A stretch of 15,000 nt of DNA, from positions 2,511,071-2,526,070 of the forward strand of contig CAUJGJ010000188.1 of the NCBI GenBank assembly GCA_963170055.1. Reading direction: 5' to 3'. The stretch is from Halisarca cf. caerulea (taxonomy: Eukaryota > Porifera > Demospongiae > Chondrillida > Halisarcidae). Under the pieces are notes generated by a model. It saw nothing but the letters and a program-made list of their open reading frames with translations, was not told the DNA's origin and did no database searches. A program made the translations under genes and the position numbers. The first letter of the stretch is position 1; every line of letters begins with the position of its first letter. This document shows positions 1 through 7,759 of the stretch, one piece after another.

Positions 1-68
1 TTTGTTTCCTACTGGTTTGTACACAGCATATCTGCGTGTGTACACATATGTATATTGGCTGCAATTAA

Positions 69-260
69 CTACCCCTTGAACTGAATCCTAATGTGTATGT
101 ACGTACGTATGTACATATGAACATGCTAAACCTGCCCTCCCCTAGTCTGGCTTGCTACCCCTTGAACTGAATCCTAATGTGTATGTACGTACGTATGTAC
201 ATACGTACGTATGTACATATGAACATGCTAAACCTGCCCTCCCCTAGTCTGGCTTGCTAC
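69..260. repeat. Tandem duplication, ~86-bp unit (2 copies)
   Basis: A unit starting CTACCCCTTGAACTGAATCC and ending in CCCTAGTCTGGCTTG occurs at about 69-154 and again at 155-260. The copies are nearly identical. The second carries about 16 extra bases of the self-complementary ACGTACGTATGTACAT motif, so the length difference lies in the unstable core. Near-identity points to a recent duplication. Confidence 0.85.
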
Positions 261-316
261 AACTGTCCCACTAAACACCCTGGTACTTAGTGGATGGTTG
301 TAGCAAACCAGACTAG
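244..316. repeat. Long hairpin / inverted repeat
   Basis: The left arm at 244-263 (CTAGTCTGGCTTGCTACAAC) pairs with the right arm at 297-316 with one mismatch. Inside the loop CCACTAA and TTAGTGG can also pair. The left arm is part of the duplicated unit next to it, so the right arm probably marks the end of a small TIR element. Confidence 0.75.
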
Positions 317-599
317 CCCTCCCAAGCACCTCAGTGTTGCTGTATTCTCTTGCGCAGAAATCACATCATATCCGAAAGGCCTGTTACCATTATTGACCAA
401 CTACCACAAGAATGTGAATACTTGAGCATATGTACATACAATGCAACAGGCTTGGAGAGTAGATGATTGTACCCACAAAATTATAACACATCAAGACTTC
501 ATTAAAGCAATAATTATTACAAGTGGCAATATTTGTTAGATACTTAATATGCGTAACTGTGGAAAACGGTAGCCCTCATTCGCGAAAGTGGTTTTTCAG
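317..599. other. Nothing recognised
   Basis: AT-rich single-copy sequence. I see no repeat, RNA gene or convincing exon. Confidence 0.5.
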
Positions 600-829
600 C
601 AATCCTTCACTTGAAGAATACGAAGTCAGCCATTTTTCATAATGAACCGTCTATGTATGTACATGCACATGCTGTGTACAAGGCTAAGGATCACTGTATG
701 TTTACCCACAAACTGGCAAGACACAAAATTGGAACCATTCCTCGTGGCCATTTTGAATTTGCTTTGTACACAAATGGCTGTTGTGAGCATTCTTCATTAC
801 AGTTTCATTTGTTGTACATAGGAGTTTAA
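600..829 (+). CDS. Candidate terminal exon, unknown product
   Basis: A good acceptor (GTGGTTTTTCAG) at 588-599 precedes a frame that stays open to a TAA ending at 829. An AATAAA follows at 851-856, only 22 bases after the stop, where a cleavage signal would be expected. Read with two bases completing the first codon, the exon gives about 76 residues rich in His, Cys and Lys with no motif I recognise. No matching upstream exon is visible in the window. It could equally be a chance frame beside a chance AATAAA. Confidence 0.22.
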
Positions 830-856
830 CATACGTATGTGTGTCAACAAAATAAA

Positions 857-1158
857 CTCGAAAACACTTGAAATTTGGATAGACGTTTCTATTAGTCTAA
901 TGTTATCGGTAATTTTGAATTTGTGTGGATATACGTACCTATATAGGTAGGTATGGAGGACATCCATTGCCAAAATTAGAGGGTCTATCCCTAAAGTCAA
1001 GGAAAAATCGAATGTTTACAAGAGTTTAAAGTCAATGTCATGTAACACTGCTGAATTGAGGGTCCCAAAATCTCTGGAGGAAATATGTACAGTTTTGCTC
1101 ATTGGAAGTGTAGTGAATTGCGTATAAATGTACATACGTATGCAGATACGTATGCATA
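857..1158. other. Nothing recognised apart from TACGTA-type palindromes
   Basis: Noncoding-looking sequence with short palindromic TACGTA/TATATA tracts near 935-955 and 1130-1150. No supported gene. Confidence 0.5.
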
Positions 1159-1314
1159 CAGTGGAACCTCTCTACAACGGACACTCTGGGAACTGGAAAG
1201 CAGTTTGTTATACAGAGGTTTCCACTCTTCAGAGGTTATTTTATGCGCATAGCATCTATCTGGACCAACAAAAGTAGTCTGTTATAGAGAGGTTTTGTTA
1301 TTAGGGGAGTTTGT
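1159..1314. mobile_element. pogo/Tigger-like MITE, right end merged with next element
   Basis: The left terminus CAGTGGAACCTCTCTACAAC directly follows TA. Internal GTTATACAGAGG and GTTATAGAGAGGTTTTG are the usual repeated subterminal motifs of this group. The expected right terminus CCACTG-TA is missing. The sequence instead runs straight into the TACCATATACG element at 1315. Confidence 0.65.
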
Positions 1315-1430
1315 TACCATATACGATTTAGTTTTCTCATGCGACTAAACTTTAGCGTTTTTTTTTCAGATTTTAAGCCATCCACGAAACTTTTTACCTG
1401 TGAAAATTTAGATCAGGCTCTTGTGCAATC
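1315..1430. mobile_element. Truncated copy of the TACTGTATACG-type MITE
   Basis: Matches the left part of the fuller copies at 7755-7946 and 9884-10091. It shares the terminus, the AAATTTAGAT segment and GGCTCTTGTGCAAT, then stops. The right terminal repeat is absent, so this is a 3'-truncated copy. Confidence 0.7.
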
Positions 1431-1734
1431 ACTACTTTGTGTACAGATTTACCCTGATTTATCCGACTCCTGGTTTATCTGACACATTTTATGAGGAACA
1501 GATGTGGTCTGATAAATGGATGGGGGCCACTGTACTTATGTACGTACTATTTGATCACTTAGTGAAGTTGTATGTAATGTTGAATCAGCAAATATTTCAG
1601 CAAGTATTTTGAAGTATGTAGTTATCTTATTGAGTAGCCATTTTATTGCACATACACACATATGTATGTGTGTGTACGCATGTGTTGCATGCATGCACGT
1701 ATGTACTCACGTGTGTGTGTACCTTCCCTTACAG

Positions 1735-1794
1735 CTCCCCAAGATGTACCTGGTTTCAGACACAGATGGACACACACCGATGTCCAGACAGAAG
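1735..1794 (+). CDS. Candidate internal exon 1 of the split plus-strand gene
   Basis: A strong acceptor (ACCTTCCCTTACAG) lies just before 1735, after a short GT tract, and a moderate donor AAG|GTCAGA follows 1794. The 60 bases are open in two useful frames. With two bases completing a codon they encode PQDVPGFRHRWTHTDVQTE and leave one base over, which the next exon at 5524 turns into Val. In phase 0 they encode LPKMYLVSDTDGHTP and onward, and without splicing that frame reaches a TAG at 1836, so a terminal exon ending in a Ser-rich tail is a real alternative. I prefer the first reading because its phase continues through seven later exons. The product is not recognised. Confidence 0.42.
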
Positions 1795-2034
1795 GTCAGA
1801 ACCTGGCGAAGAAGGTCGTCTTCTTCCAACAAGTAGAGCACCCAATTTCCACACTCATGCAAGCCATTGAGTGAATGCACCACACTGTGGTGATGTCTCT
1901 GTTATTGCCGTGCATATCAGGACTCTGATACCTCTCCCTTGTATGTATGTATGTACTGGATATGTACACACAAGTAGCCCCTTCACCGCTCTTTTATGTC
2001 TTATGTAAGTGTGTACTGTTGTCTATTTTTGTTG

Positions 2035-2295
2035 TTATTTGTTTTTGTTTGCTGTTGTTGTGATCTGTTGAGATACAATGGTGCCCTGTGATTGATGGAT
2101 GACTGTGTCTTGCTGAATGGATGAATAACTTGGCAATGTGTAGACGAGGTCAAACGTGGTAATGGAAGAATTCTGTGAAGATAAAGAATCCAATGAATTT
2201 GTAGTGTTTTCCATGACTGTCATGAGGTTTTTCTTGGATTGTGCGACTTTGCACCAATTTTCTATGGTACGCAGTTCAGTAGTGTAGCACGCCAT
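2035..2295 (-). CDS. Small open frame, Ser/Thr/Gln-rich, unknown
   Basis: 86 codons on the minus strand. The ATG has a strong animal initiation context (ACCAATGGC). The peptide starts MACYTTELRTIENW and is rich in Ser, Thr, Gln and Asn, ending TTTANKNK. No domain, signal peptide or membrane segment is visible. There is no clear minus-strand poly(A) signal close after the stop. It could be a small gene, the first exon of a minus-strand gene, or chance. It lies inside the longest intron of the plus-strand model. Confidence 0.25.
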   Translation of the reverse strand: MACYTTELRTIENWCKVAQSKKNLMTVMENTTNSLDSLSSQNSSITTFDLVYTLPSYSSIQQDTVIHQSQGTIVSQQITTTANKNK

Positions 2296-2366
2296 TGGTA
2301 TTGAAGACTAACTCTTGGACATACTAGATCAATTTGTAGCAGATAACGCATGTCACAACTTTTCAG

Positions 2367-2412
2367 CCAAGCCACCTCTGATACATGGAAAGACTTCAAC
2401 TTATTTGCAGTG
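2367..2412 (+). other. Weak exon-like segment
   Basis: CACAACTTTTCAG precedes and GTATGG follows a 46-base segment with two open frames, one reading KPPLIHGKTSTYLQ. Neither frame links by phase to both neighbouring candidate exons, so this is only noted. Confidence 0.12.
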
Positions 2413-2666
2413 GTATGGGTGGATAAAAGGATTTGATGGATGCCAAATTTTATTGGAAATTCCATATTTTTGGGATTGGAAGATCTGCACTAAATTATAT
2501 AATACATTACACAGATTATCCTTCATTTTTGTGTGGTAAAGATGCATGCATTTCTTTGGAAGGGAAATTGTCAAGTGCAATCCCGAAGAAGCTTCATGGA
2601 GAGGCCAACTTCTCTATCATGTGCCTGCGATGTATAAAAACACCAGTCACAGATCATAATGATTAA

Positions 2667-2835
2667 TACTGTCAAACTCTGTTAGTGAATACCTGGGTTA
2701 TCGATTACTCTGGCTCCTAAGATAATGGGGATGCCGAATTTTACTGTCAAACTCTGTTATTGAGTACCTGGGTTATCGAGTACTCTGGCTCCTAAGATAA
2801 TGGGGATGCCGAATTTTACTGACAAACTCTGTTAG
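2667..2835. repeat. 75-bp tandem repeat, two full copies plus part of a third
   Basis: TACTGTCAAACTCTGTTA recurs at 2667, 2742 and (as TACTGACAAACTC) 2817, an exact 75-base period. The unit contains GGTTATCGA and AAGATAATGGGG. Its ACTGTCAAACTCTGTTATTGAG start looks like a pogo-type terminal repeat, so the array may have grown from a MITE end. The region to about 2995 holds more degenerate AGTAAGTACTCCTGG repeats. Confidence 0.85.
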
Positions 2836-2995
2836 TAAGTACTCCTGGTTAGTACGTAGCTAGGTTAGTAAGTACTCCTGGATATTAAATACTCCTGGAC
2901 AGTGACTACTCGCTGTTAAGTTCCTGCCTCATGCAATACCATTGAATTTCAGAAAGTACCTTGGATAGTAAGTACCTCTGATAATGAGTACCTAT

Positions 2996-3205
2996 TTTGC
3001 CTTTCCTTGAGGCTACTTACTATCCCAGTTCTACTGCCTGTACTCCATTGGAAAATCATATTTTTGCTATGCAATCCAGAGAACACATACATATTTTTGC
3101 CTTAATCTCTGCCATGGCGGGCTTGTTTTCTTGAAGATTTCCTCTTGAGGCACACTTCCACCATTCTCCTCCTCTTCTTCCCTCCAGATCTAACGTACTT
3201 GTGGT
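2996..3205. other. Unassigned sequence ending in a long pyrimidine tract
   Basis: No supported gene. A CT-rich run at about 3160-3189 ends CCCTCCAG, an excellent acceptor shape, but only 16 bases (ATCTAACGTACTTGTG) separate it from a GTGATA donor and I find no compatible phase. Confidence 0.4.
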
Positions 3206-3210
3206 GATAC

Positions 3211-3220
3211 TGTGTGTATG

Positions 3221-3283
<63 letters not shown>
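3211..3283. repeat. (GT)n microsatellite
   Basis: About 73 bases of TG dinucleotides with one TATG and one GCG interruption near the left end. Apparent Cys/Val or His/Thr open frames here are repeat artefacts. Confidence 0.95.
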
Positions 3284-3285
<2 letters not shown>

Positions 3286-3463
3286 TTGATAAAGCTGCAT
3301 TCTGGAGCATGCTTGAATGGTGTTTCAGTGGAGATATTTACGTGCGTACCTTTCACTGTTTTTGTATGGCAGAGAGCACTTTCATGTATCTTTCCTGGTT
3401 GCTCTCTTTGGCTCCAAGGCCTCCAGCAATCTGAACCACACATGCTCCCACCAACAGCAAGCA

Positions 3464-3631
3464 CAGTCAAGCCTCACTATAGCAAACCACCTCAGGACTA
3501 CTGAAAAGGTTCACTACATCAGGGTGTTCACTACATCAGGGTTCATTTACAAATAGGTGTGCATTCTAAGGTCTGTTTGTTATAACAAGGAGTTCATTGT
3601 ATCCAGGGTTCATTATAGAGAGGTTCAACTG
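3464..3631. mobile_element. pogo/Tigger-like MITE
   Basis: The left end CAGTCAAGCCTCACTATAG and the right end TTATAGAGAGGTTCAACTG are inverted repeats of each other with a few mismatches. The interior has repeated GGTTCA(C/T)TA(C/T)A motifs, including a tandem GTTCACTACATCAGG. TA follows the right end and CA precedes the left. The 168-bp size fits the other members here. Confidence 0.75.
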
Positions 3632-3633
3632 TA

Positions 3634-4321
3634 TTTCTATTTCAGTACAGTTTGTTGAGTCTCTGTCGGTATTATCTGAGTCAATTTACGATTACTTAAA
3701 CTAATTCCTGCATGAAAATGGTGGCTTATAAATGGTTTGGTGGTACCTGTCATATCTTCATGTATTGATGGGTATTTGTACCATAGACTCCTACTCTGTG
3801 GAGAACACGAAGGACAAAGGCCTTTATTAGCAGATTCCCACTATGGTTGGGCAATATTTCAAGAATATGTACCCTCAAAGGAGACGCAAAATCAATACTT
3901 ATTATCAGATGTTCTATGAATTTATTTGTTGTTGTATGATTGTATACAATTGTTTTCAAAACAATCAGCAAAGTTTACAAAACATTGTGTAACGAATGCT
4001 GAGCTGTAGCAGTTACCATAATTATGCATAATATATAGGTGTTAATTTTCACAGGCGTATATTCCCCTCCCCCCTGAGACTGGACAATTTCATATCTAGA
4101 GTCTTAGAAGGCTATCGTCATTCTTCAAGTCAAAAAAACACTTGAAGGGAAGAAAAAAGTAGCAAAATGTCCTTTAAAACTATTTAAAAGGTTAATATTG
4201 GATGGCTACAACTACAACCGAACTCTAAAAGTCACAAAAACAAGCCCTTTTCTATAATTCAGGAGTCGTGGGAGCCATTTTGTTGTGATGTCATAGCATT
4301 TGCTGTACACGGAGGTCCTAT
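3634..4321. other. Nothing confidently recognised
   Basis: Mostly single-copy AT-rich sequence. A 60-codon plus-strand frame at 3737-3919 has reasonable composition but no supporting splice sites, and an overlapping minus frame is equally open. Confidence 0.4.
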
Positions 4322-4481
4322 CACAGCAGGCCCCACTCACTGGTGCACCCCCCTTCACAGCAGGCCCCACTAGCAGGCCCCACTCACTGGTGCACCCCCT
4401 TCACAGCAGGCCCCACTCACTGGTGCACCCCCTTCACAGCAGGCCCCACTAGCAGGCCCCACTCACTGGTGCACCCCCCTT
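4322..4481. repeat. Satellite with an 80-bp higher-order unit
   Basis: Four monomers start with CACAGCAGGCCCCACT at 4322, 4356, 4402 and 4435, with lengths 34, 46, 33 and 47. Long monomers carry an extra AGCAGGCCCCACT. The order is short-long-short-long, so two 80-base dimers are present. GC-rich against its surroundings. Confidence 0.92.
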
Positions 4482-4576
4482 CACATATCTCCTCATGATC
4501 TATGTGGTCCCAGTACAGATCCTGCAGCGTGATTGCAGATCAATGAACAGTGGGAACTCATTATTAACGAATCCCA

Positions 4577-4920
4577 AGGGCCTCTGAAAATTCTTCACTA
4601 CAGTGGTACCTCCGATGGTAGACTCTCCCAAGTATGGACACAGTACAATGAACCTCTCTACAAAGGACAGGACTTGAGGTCCAACAATACATTCTCCCTA
4701 TATTTCTAATACATTTCGAATCTCCCAAAGAAGGCAAACTCCTTGCAAAGAACAAGCAGAGTAGTCCCAAAGTGTCCTTTACTTAAAGGTTCCACTTATA
4801 TCAGAAATTCACTATAATCTGTTACACTTTCACAGTAGACCATTCGCTGGGTCACATGAATTTATTCACTGTGTGCAGAAATTCACTGTAAGAGATTTTC
4901 TTTATAACGAGTTTCCACTG
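4577..4920. mobile_element. Outer MITE, disrupted by a second MITE
   Basis: The segments 4577-4598 and 4799-4920 together match the reverse complement of the intact element at 9402-9576 (for example TGAAAATTCTTCACTA, then TCAGAAATTCACTAT and TTACACTTTCA). The right terminus GTTTCCACTG ends at 4920 next to TTA. The left end is not complete. Confidence 0.75.
4601..4796. mobile_element. Inner pogo/Tigger-like MITE inserted at TA
   Basis: Starts CAGTGGTACCTCCGATGG after TA and ends AAAGGTTCCACT before TA, about 196 bp. The interior (CTCCCAAAGAAGGCAAACTCC, TCCCAAAGTGTCCTTT) matches the 3' half of the element at 10659-11021. Comparison with the uninterrupted relative at 9402-9576 shows the insertion point and the TA duplication. 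Confidence 0.82.
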
Positions 4921-5274
4921 TTAATGGTGCAGCGAGTTCTCGTTAATCCACCACATTTTGTTTTGAATGTTCGGGCAAATTAATGACTTGGGCAGATTTC
5001 CAAATCAATGTGCAACCTTTCATCATATCATGTGCAGATTGATGGCAGATAGAGCGCTGATTATGAGAAATCACTGGACACTTTCACAGATGAATTGCAG
5101 CAATAATGAAAAATATTATAGCCAAATCAGTCATTATTAACATAGAAATTGAATACCAGTACCCAGACAGAAGTAATTGTATTATAAAATCAGCCATTGC
5201 TGGCATATAAATTAAATACTAGTCACCAGACAGAGCTCTTGTTCACATGGTGTGTTTGTCCATACCTCCTATGC

Positions 5275-5276
<2 letters not shown>
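4921..5276. other. Nothing confidently recognised
   Basis: Contains a degenerate direct repeat (ATCAGTCATT...TTGAATACCAGTA at about 5126-5162 against ATCAGCCATT...TTAAATACTAGTC at about 5189-5225) ending in CCAGACAGA. No supported exon. Confidence 0.5.
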
Positions 5277-5342
<66 letters not shown>

Positions 5343-5380
5343 ATGTATGTGTGTGTACATGTGTGTGTGTGTGTGCACGC
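5277..5380. repeat. (GT)n microsatellite with ACATGT interruptions
   Basis: An uninterrupted TG run to 5340, then TG runs broken by ACATGTA and ACATG, ending GCACGCG. Open frames across it are artefacts. Confidence 0.95.
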
Positions 5381-5523
5381 GACATGAATGGGTTTCCTGA
5401 ATCCTTTAAGTAATGCTTGACGTGATGTAACTCATGTCTGGAGGGAGGCAATCAGAGGTTAATTACCGGAGGATTAGAATGTGGTTGTTTGTTTTGACTG
5501 CTGGAACGGGGAAATCTTTGTAG

Positions 5524-5686
5524 TGCGACCCTCAAAGGAGCCAAATACCGCTTACCAACACTCACGAAGCAAGACTGTTCAGCGTGCACCCACTAGTACA
5601 GGCTCACAGCCTCGCATTCAGGCAATGATTGACAATAGTTCCCAGCTGTCTTCTTCCACTGCTGGTAGTGAACACAGTGACAATCA
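5524..5686 (+). CDS. Candidate exon 2 of the split plus-strand gene
   Basis: The acceptor is AAATCTTTGTAG before 5524 with a modest pyrimidine tract. The donor is TCA|GTTAAT after 5686, which is weak and is the least certain site of the model. Entered with one base carried over from exon 1, it encodes 53 residues with a convincing disordered-linker composition: an N-terminal RPSKEPNTAYQHSRSK part, then TSTGSQPRIQAM, then SSQLSSSTAGSEHSDN. The two bases left over join the next exon to make Gln. No domain is visible. Ser, Thr, Gln and Arg are abundant, and no transmembrane or signal segment is present. The frame alone continues to 5807, but its quality falls off after about 5690. Confidence 0.45.
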
Positions 5687-5860
5687 GTTAATATGCTATT
5701 GCTTAGTATTCCAAGATGCTTTCAATGTCGGAAAGTCTGCAAACACATTCAGACTATCTTCAATGTACTATCGTTTCACTATACACTGCAGATGGATAAT
5801 AGACTGAAATTTTGTGAAGCAAACTGCGACATCTTAAGCATTTTCCACTGTACATGCAAG

Positions 5861-6127
5861 TTCCACCACCACTGGTGGTATTGTGCACATGCAAGTTCCA
5901 CCACCACTGGTGGTATTGTGCACATGCGAGTTCCACCACTACTGGTGGTATTGTGCACATGCGAGTTCCACCACCACTGGTGGTAGTGCGTGGATGCGAG
6001 TTCCACCACCACTGGTGGTATTGTGTATATGCGAGTTCCACCACCACTGGTGGTATTGTGTATATGCGAGTTCCACCACCACTGGTGATATTGTGTACGT
6101 ACATGCGAGTTCCACCACCACTGCTGG
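5861..6127. repeat. 35-bp palindromic minisatellite, 8 copies
   Basis: TTCCACCACC(A/T)CTGGTGGT starts at 5861, 5896, 5931, 5966, 6001, 6036, 6071 and 6110: seven 35-base steps except the last, which is 39 through an extra ACGT. Each unit holds ACCACCACTGGTGGT, two 7-base complementary arms around one base. The 35-base period is not a multiple of three and the units contain few stops, so frames stay open on both strands. Confidence 0.95.
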
Positions 6128-6255
6128 ATATACTGGTGACTTGTACTCCAATGTGTGTTCGTTTGGTCTGCTGTCTGCAAAGCTTATTGTAAAATTCACT
6201 CCCGAGTAGTTTCAAACAACTTCTTACAATATGTTTATCAAATGTGCATTTTGGC

Positions 6256-6395
6256 TACCTCTATACCAGTAGTTTAGTGGTAAGAGGGCTTATTTGCCAA
6301 TCAGGAGCCTTAGTTTGAAACCCATTTGGATCCTAACTCCAATTTTGAAACTCGTTTGGATCCTAACTCCAATTTTTTTAAAATTGCTACCGACA
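6256..6395 (+). mobile_element. tRNA-derived SINE (tRNA-Gly-like head), partial
   Basis: TAGTTTAGTGGTAAGAG (from 6270) is a good polymerase III A box and D-arm. TTTGCCAATC holds a GCC anticodon in the expected place. TAGTTTGAAACC (6311-6322) is a decayed B box and T-arm. The tail has a 30-bp duplication, TTGAAACYCRTTTGGATCC at 6315 and 6345, then a T/A-rich run. The head resembles tRNA-Gly(GCC), but the acceptor stem does not pair and the B box is degraded, so it is not a functional tRNA. Confidence 0.6.
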
Positions 6396-6463
6396 TTGAG
6401 GGCACAGTACAATCAGTGCATACCAATGTTGCTGTTTGTTATCTGCTCTTGCTAATATGGCAG

Positions 6464-6523
6464 GTTGACCCAGGGAGGTTCCCAGTGCAGTAGACGACCT
6501 TTGATGCCTCAAAGAGCAATTTC
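6464..6523 (+). CDS. Candidate exon 3 of the split plus-strand gene
   Basis: The acceptor follows a T/C-rich stretch with a branch-like TGCTAAT and ends ATGGCAG; the donor is TTC|GTGAGC. Length 60, entered and left with two bases carried over, so skipping it keeps the frame. It encodes LTQGGSQCSSRRPLMPQRAI, basic and Ser-rich, with RRPLMPQRAIS resembling a basophilic-kinase or 14-3-3-type site once joined to the Ser-Leu-Glu of exon 4. Phase 0 hits a TAG, so the exon is coding only in this phase. The minus strand over 6439-6660 is also open for 73 codons. Confidence 0.42.
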
Positions 6524-6896
6524 GTGAGCCAATTTGTCACCTTGTCCGAGTTCTGATGATAATGAGCGTGTGACACATCATGAAGCAGTTGCAGAACTTT
6601 CACTGTCTCCGGTCTTTCATCATGCGGGCCTCTCAACGCCCATATCCAAATTAGGGCCATCTTCCTTGTGGAATAACTTTACGCACGGATTTGTGGTCAC
6701 GTTGTTAGGTTTACATTGCTGAGGAAACCTCTGATCAAACGATACACCCACATATATACTTGCTGAGTAATGTTGGGTGTGCTTGTGAGGGTGAAGTCTG
6801 ACGAGTGAGTGGAATCTACTGGAGCTTTATGATGAATTCGGGGAAGTTCGTCTGACTCTGGGATACCCACAGCTGTTGCATTTTCTCTGAAACTAG

Positions 6897-6897
<1 letters not shown>

Positions 6898-6929
<32 letters not shown>
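6898..6929. repeat. (CA)n microsatellite
   Basis: About 32 bases of CA dinucleotides. Confidence 0.95.
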
Positions 6930-6931
<2 letters not shown>

Positions 6932-7074
6932 ACTGCCTTGTACGGAGAGGGAGGCCATGTGCACCATGCTGGTGCATGCACAGGTGTGTGGTGGTACGTC
7001 TGTGCAGGTTGGGTGTTCTCTTTGTAAGGATGTCTGTGTATGTATGAAATGCGTCTGCTTCTCATTCCTTGCAG

Positions 7075-7116
7075 CTGATTCGTGATAAGGAATCACGCCC
7101 ACCACCCCAGCGACAG
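7075..7116 (+). CDS. Candidate cassette exon, in conflict with the main model
   Basis: Both splice sites are among the best in the window: CTTCTCATTCCTTGCAG before it and CAG|GTATGG after it. The 42 bases are open only in phase 0, giving LIRDKESRPPPQRQ, a basic Pro-rich peptide. It joins in phase to 8838-8860 read as SRKPAGER and 9702-9738 read as STSGRQIPDTSN, then to 14682-14723. In the phase left by 6464-6523 it would begin with a TGA. So it is either an exon of an alternative transcript, a stop-bearing poison exon of the main transcript, or evidence that the main model is wrong here. Confidence 0.42.
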
Positions 7117-7205
7117 GTATGGTGTAGTCCCAATGTATCCCATTATATGTGCCATTTTTCAATGTAAGCATACGCAATTCATGCCATGAGCACCACTCGC
7201 TTTTA

Positions 7206-7530
7206 CTGTACACACCACTTCCTGTTATACATGCCACTTCCTGCTGTGCACACCACTTCCTCCTGTACGCACCACTTCCTGCTGTACACACCACTTCCTG
7301 CTGTACACACCACTTTCTGCTGTACACACCACTTCCTGCTGTACACATCACGTCTTGCTGTATACACCACTTCCTGCTATATACACCACTTCCTGCTGTA
7401 CACACCACTACCTGGTATACATGCCACTTCCTGCCATTTTCTGCTGTACACACCACTTCCTGCCATTTCCTGCTGTACACACCACTTCCTGCTGTACTCT
7501 ACATATTGCTTCCTACTGTGCACTCACGGC
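7206..7530. repeat. 19-bp minisatellite, 14 copies plus decayed end
   Basis: Consensus CTGTACACACCACTTCCTG. Twelve copies run without a gap from 7206 to 7433, then CCATTTTCTG, a copy at 7444-7462, CCATTTCCTG, a copy at 7473-7491 and a decayed tail. The 10-base spacers are themselves truncated units. All plus-strand frames here are open because of the repeat. Confidence 0.95.
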
Positions 7531-7586
7531 TTATCGTTCCAAGATAAACCCTCAAATATTGCTTATACCTCAAAAATCAATAATTA

Positions 7587-7759
7587 CAGTGGACCCCTCT
7601 ATTCCGGACACCTTGGTATTAGAAAGGACTGTCCTGATTATTGAGATGTCCTCATTTCAGGGACTGAAGTTGTACTATGGCAAAGCATAGTGAATCATTT
7701 GAATCCAGTGGCAGGCGTCCATAATAGAGAGGTGTTTGCAATTCAGGGGATACATACTG
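7587..7759. mobile_element. pogo/Tigger-like MITE
   Basis: Begins CAGTGGACCCCTCTATTCC after TA. Its right half has CCATAATAGAGAGGTG and CAATTCAGGGGATA and ends CATACTG next to TA, where it overlaps the start of the following element. The right end resembles that of the element at 1159-1314, including the junction. Confidence 0.7.

Noticed and set aside
3056..3470. His/Thr or Cys/Val open frames
   Set aside because: Translation of the GT microsatellite with chance flanks.
5760..6215. Overlapping open frames of 86-151 codons on both strands
   Set aside because: They are produced by the stop-poor 35-bp array and exist in all frames; no splice or start evidence.
6256..6330. Functional tRNA-Gly gene
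   Set aside because: No acceptor-stem pairing and a decayed T-arm; better explained as a SINE head.
6534..6722. 62-codon plus-strand frame and a 73-codon minus frame at 6439-6660
   Set aside because: Both strands look equally coding and neither has adequate splice sites. Kept only the 6464-6523 exon.
6893..7690. Open frames up to 195 codons, repetitive His/Thr/Cys or Gln/Glu/Ser
   Set aside because: They track the 19-bp minisatellite and the CA tract. The frames rotate with the period and appear on both strands.
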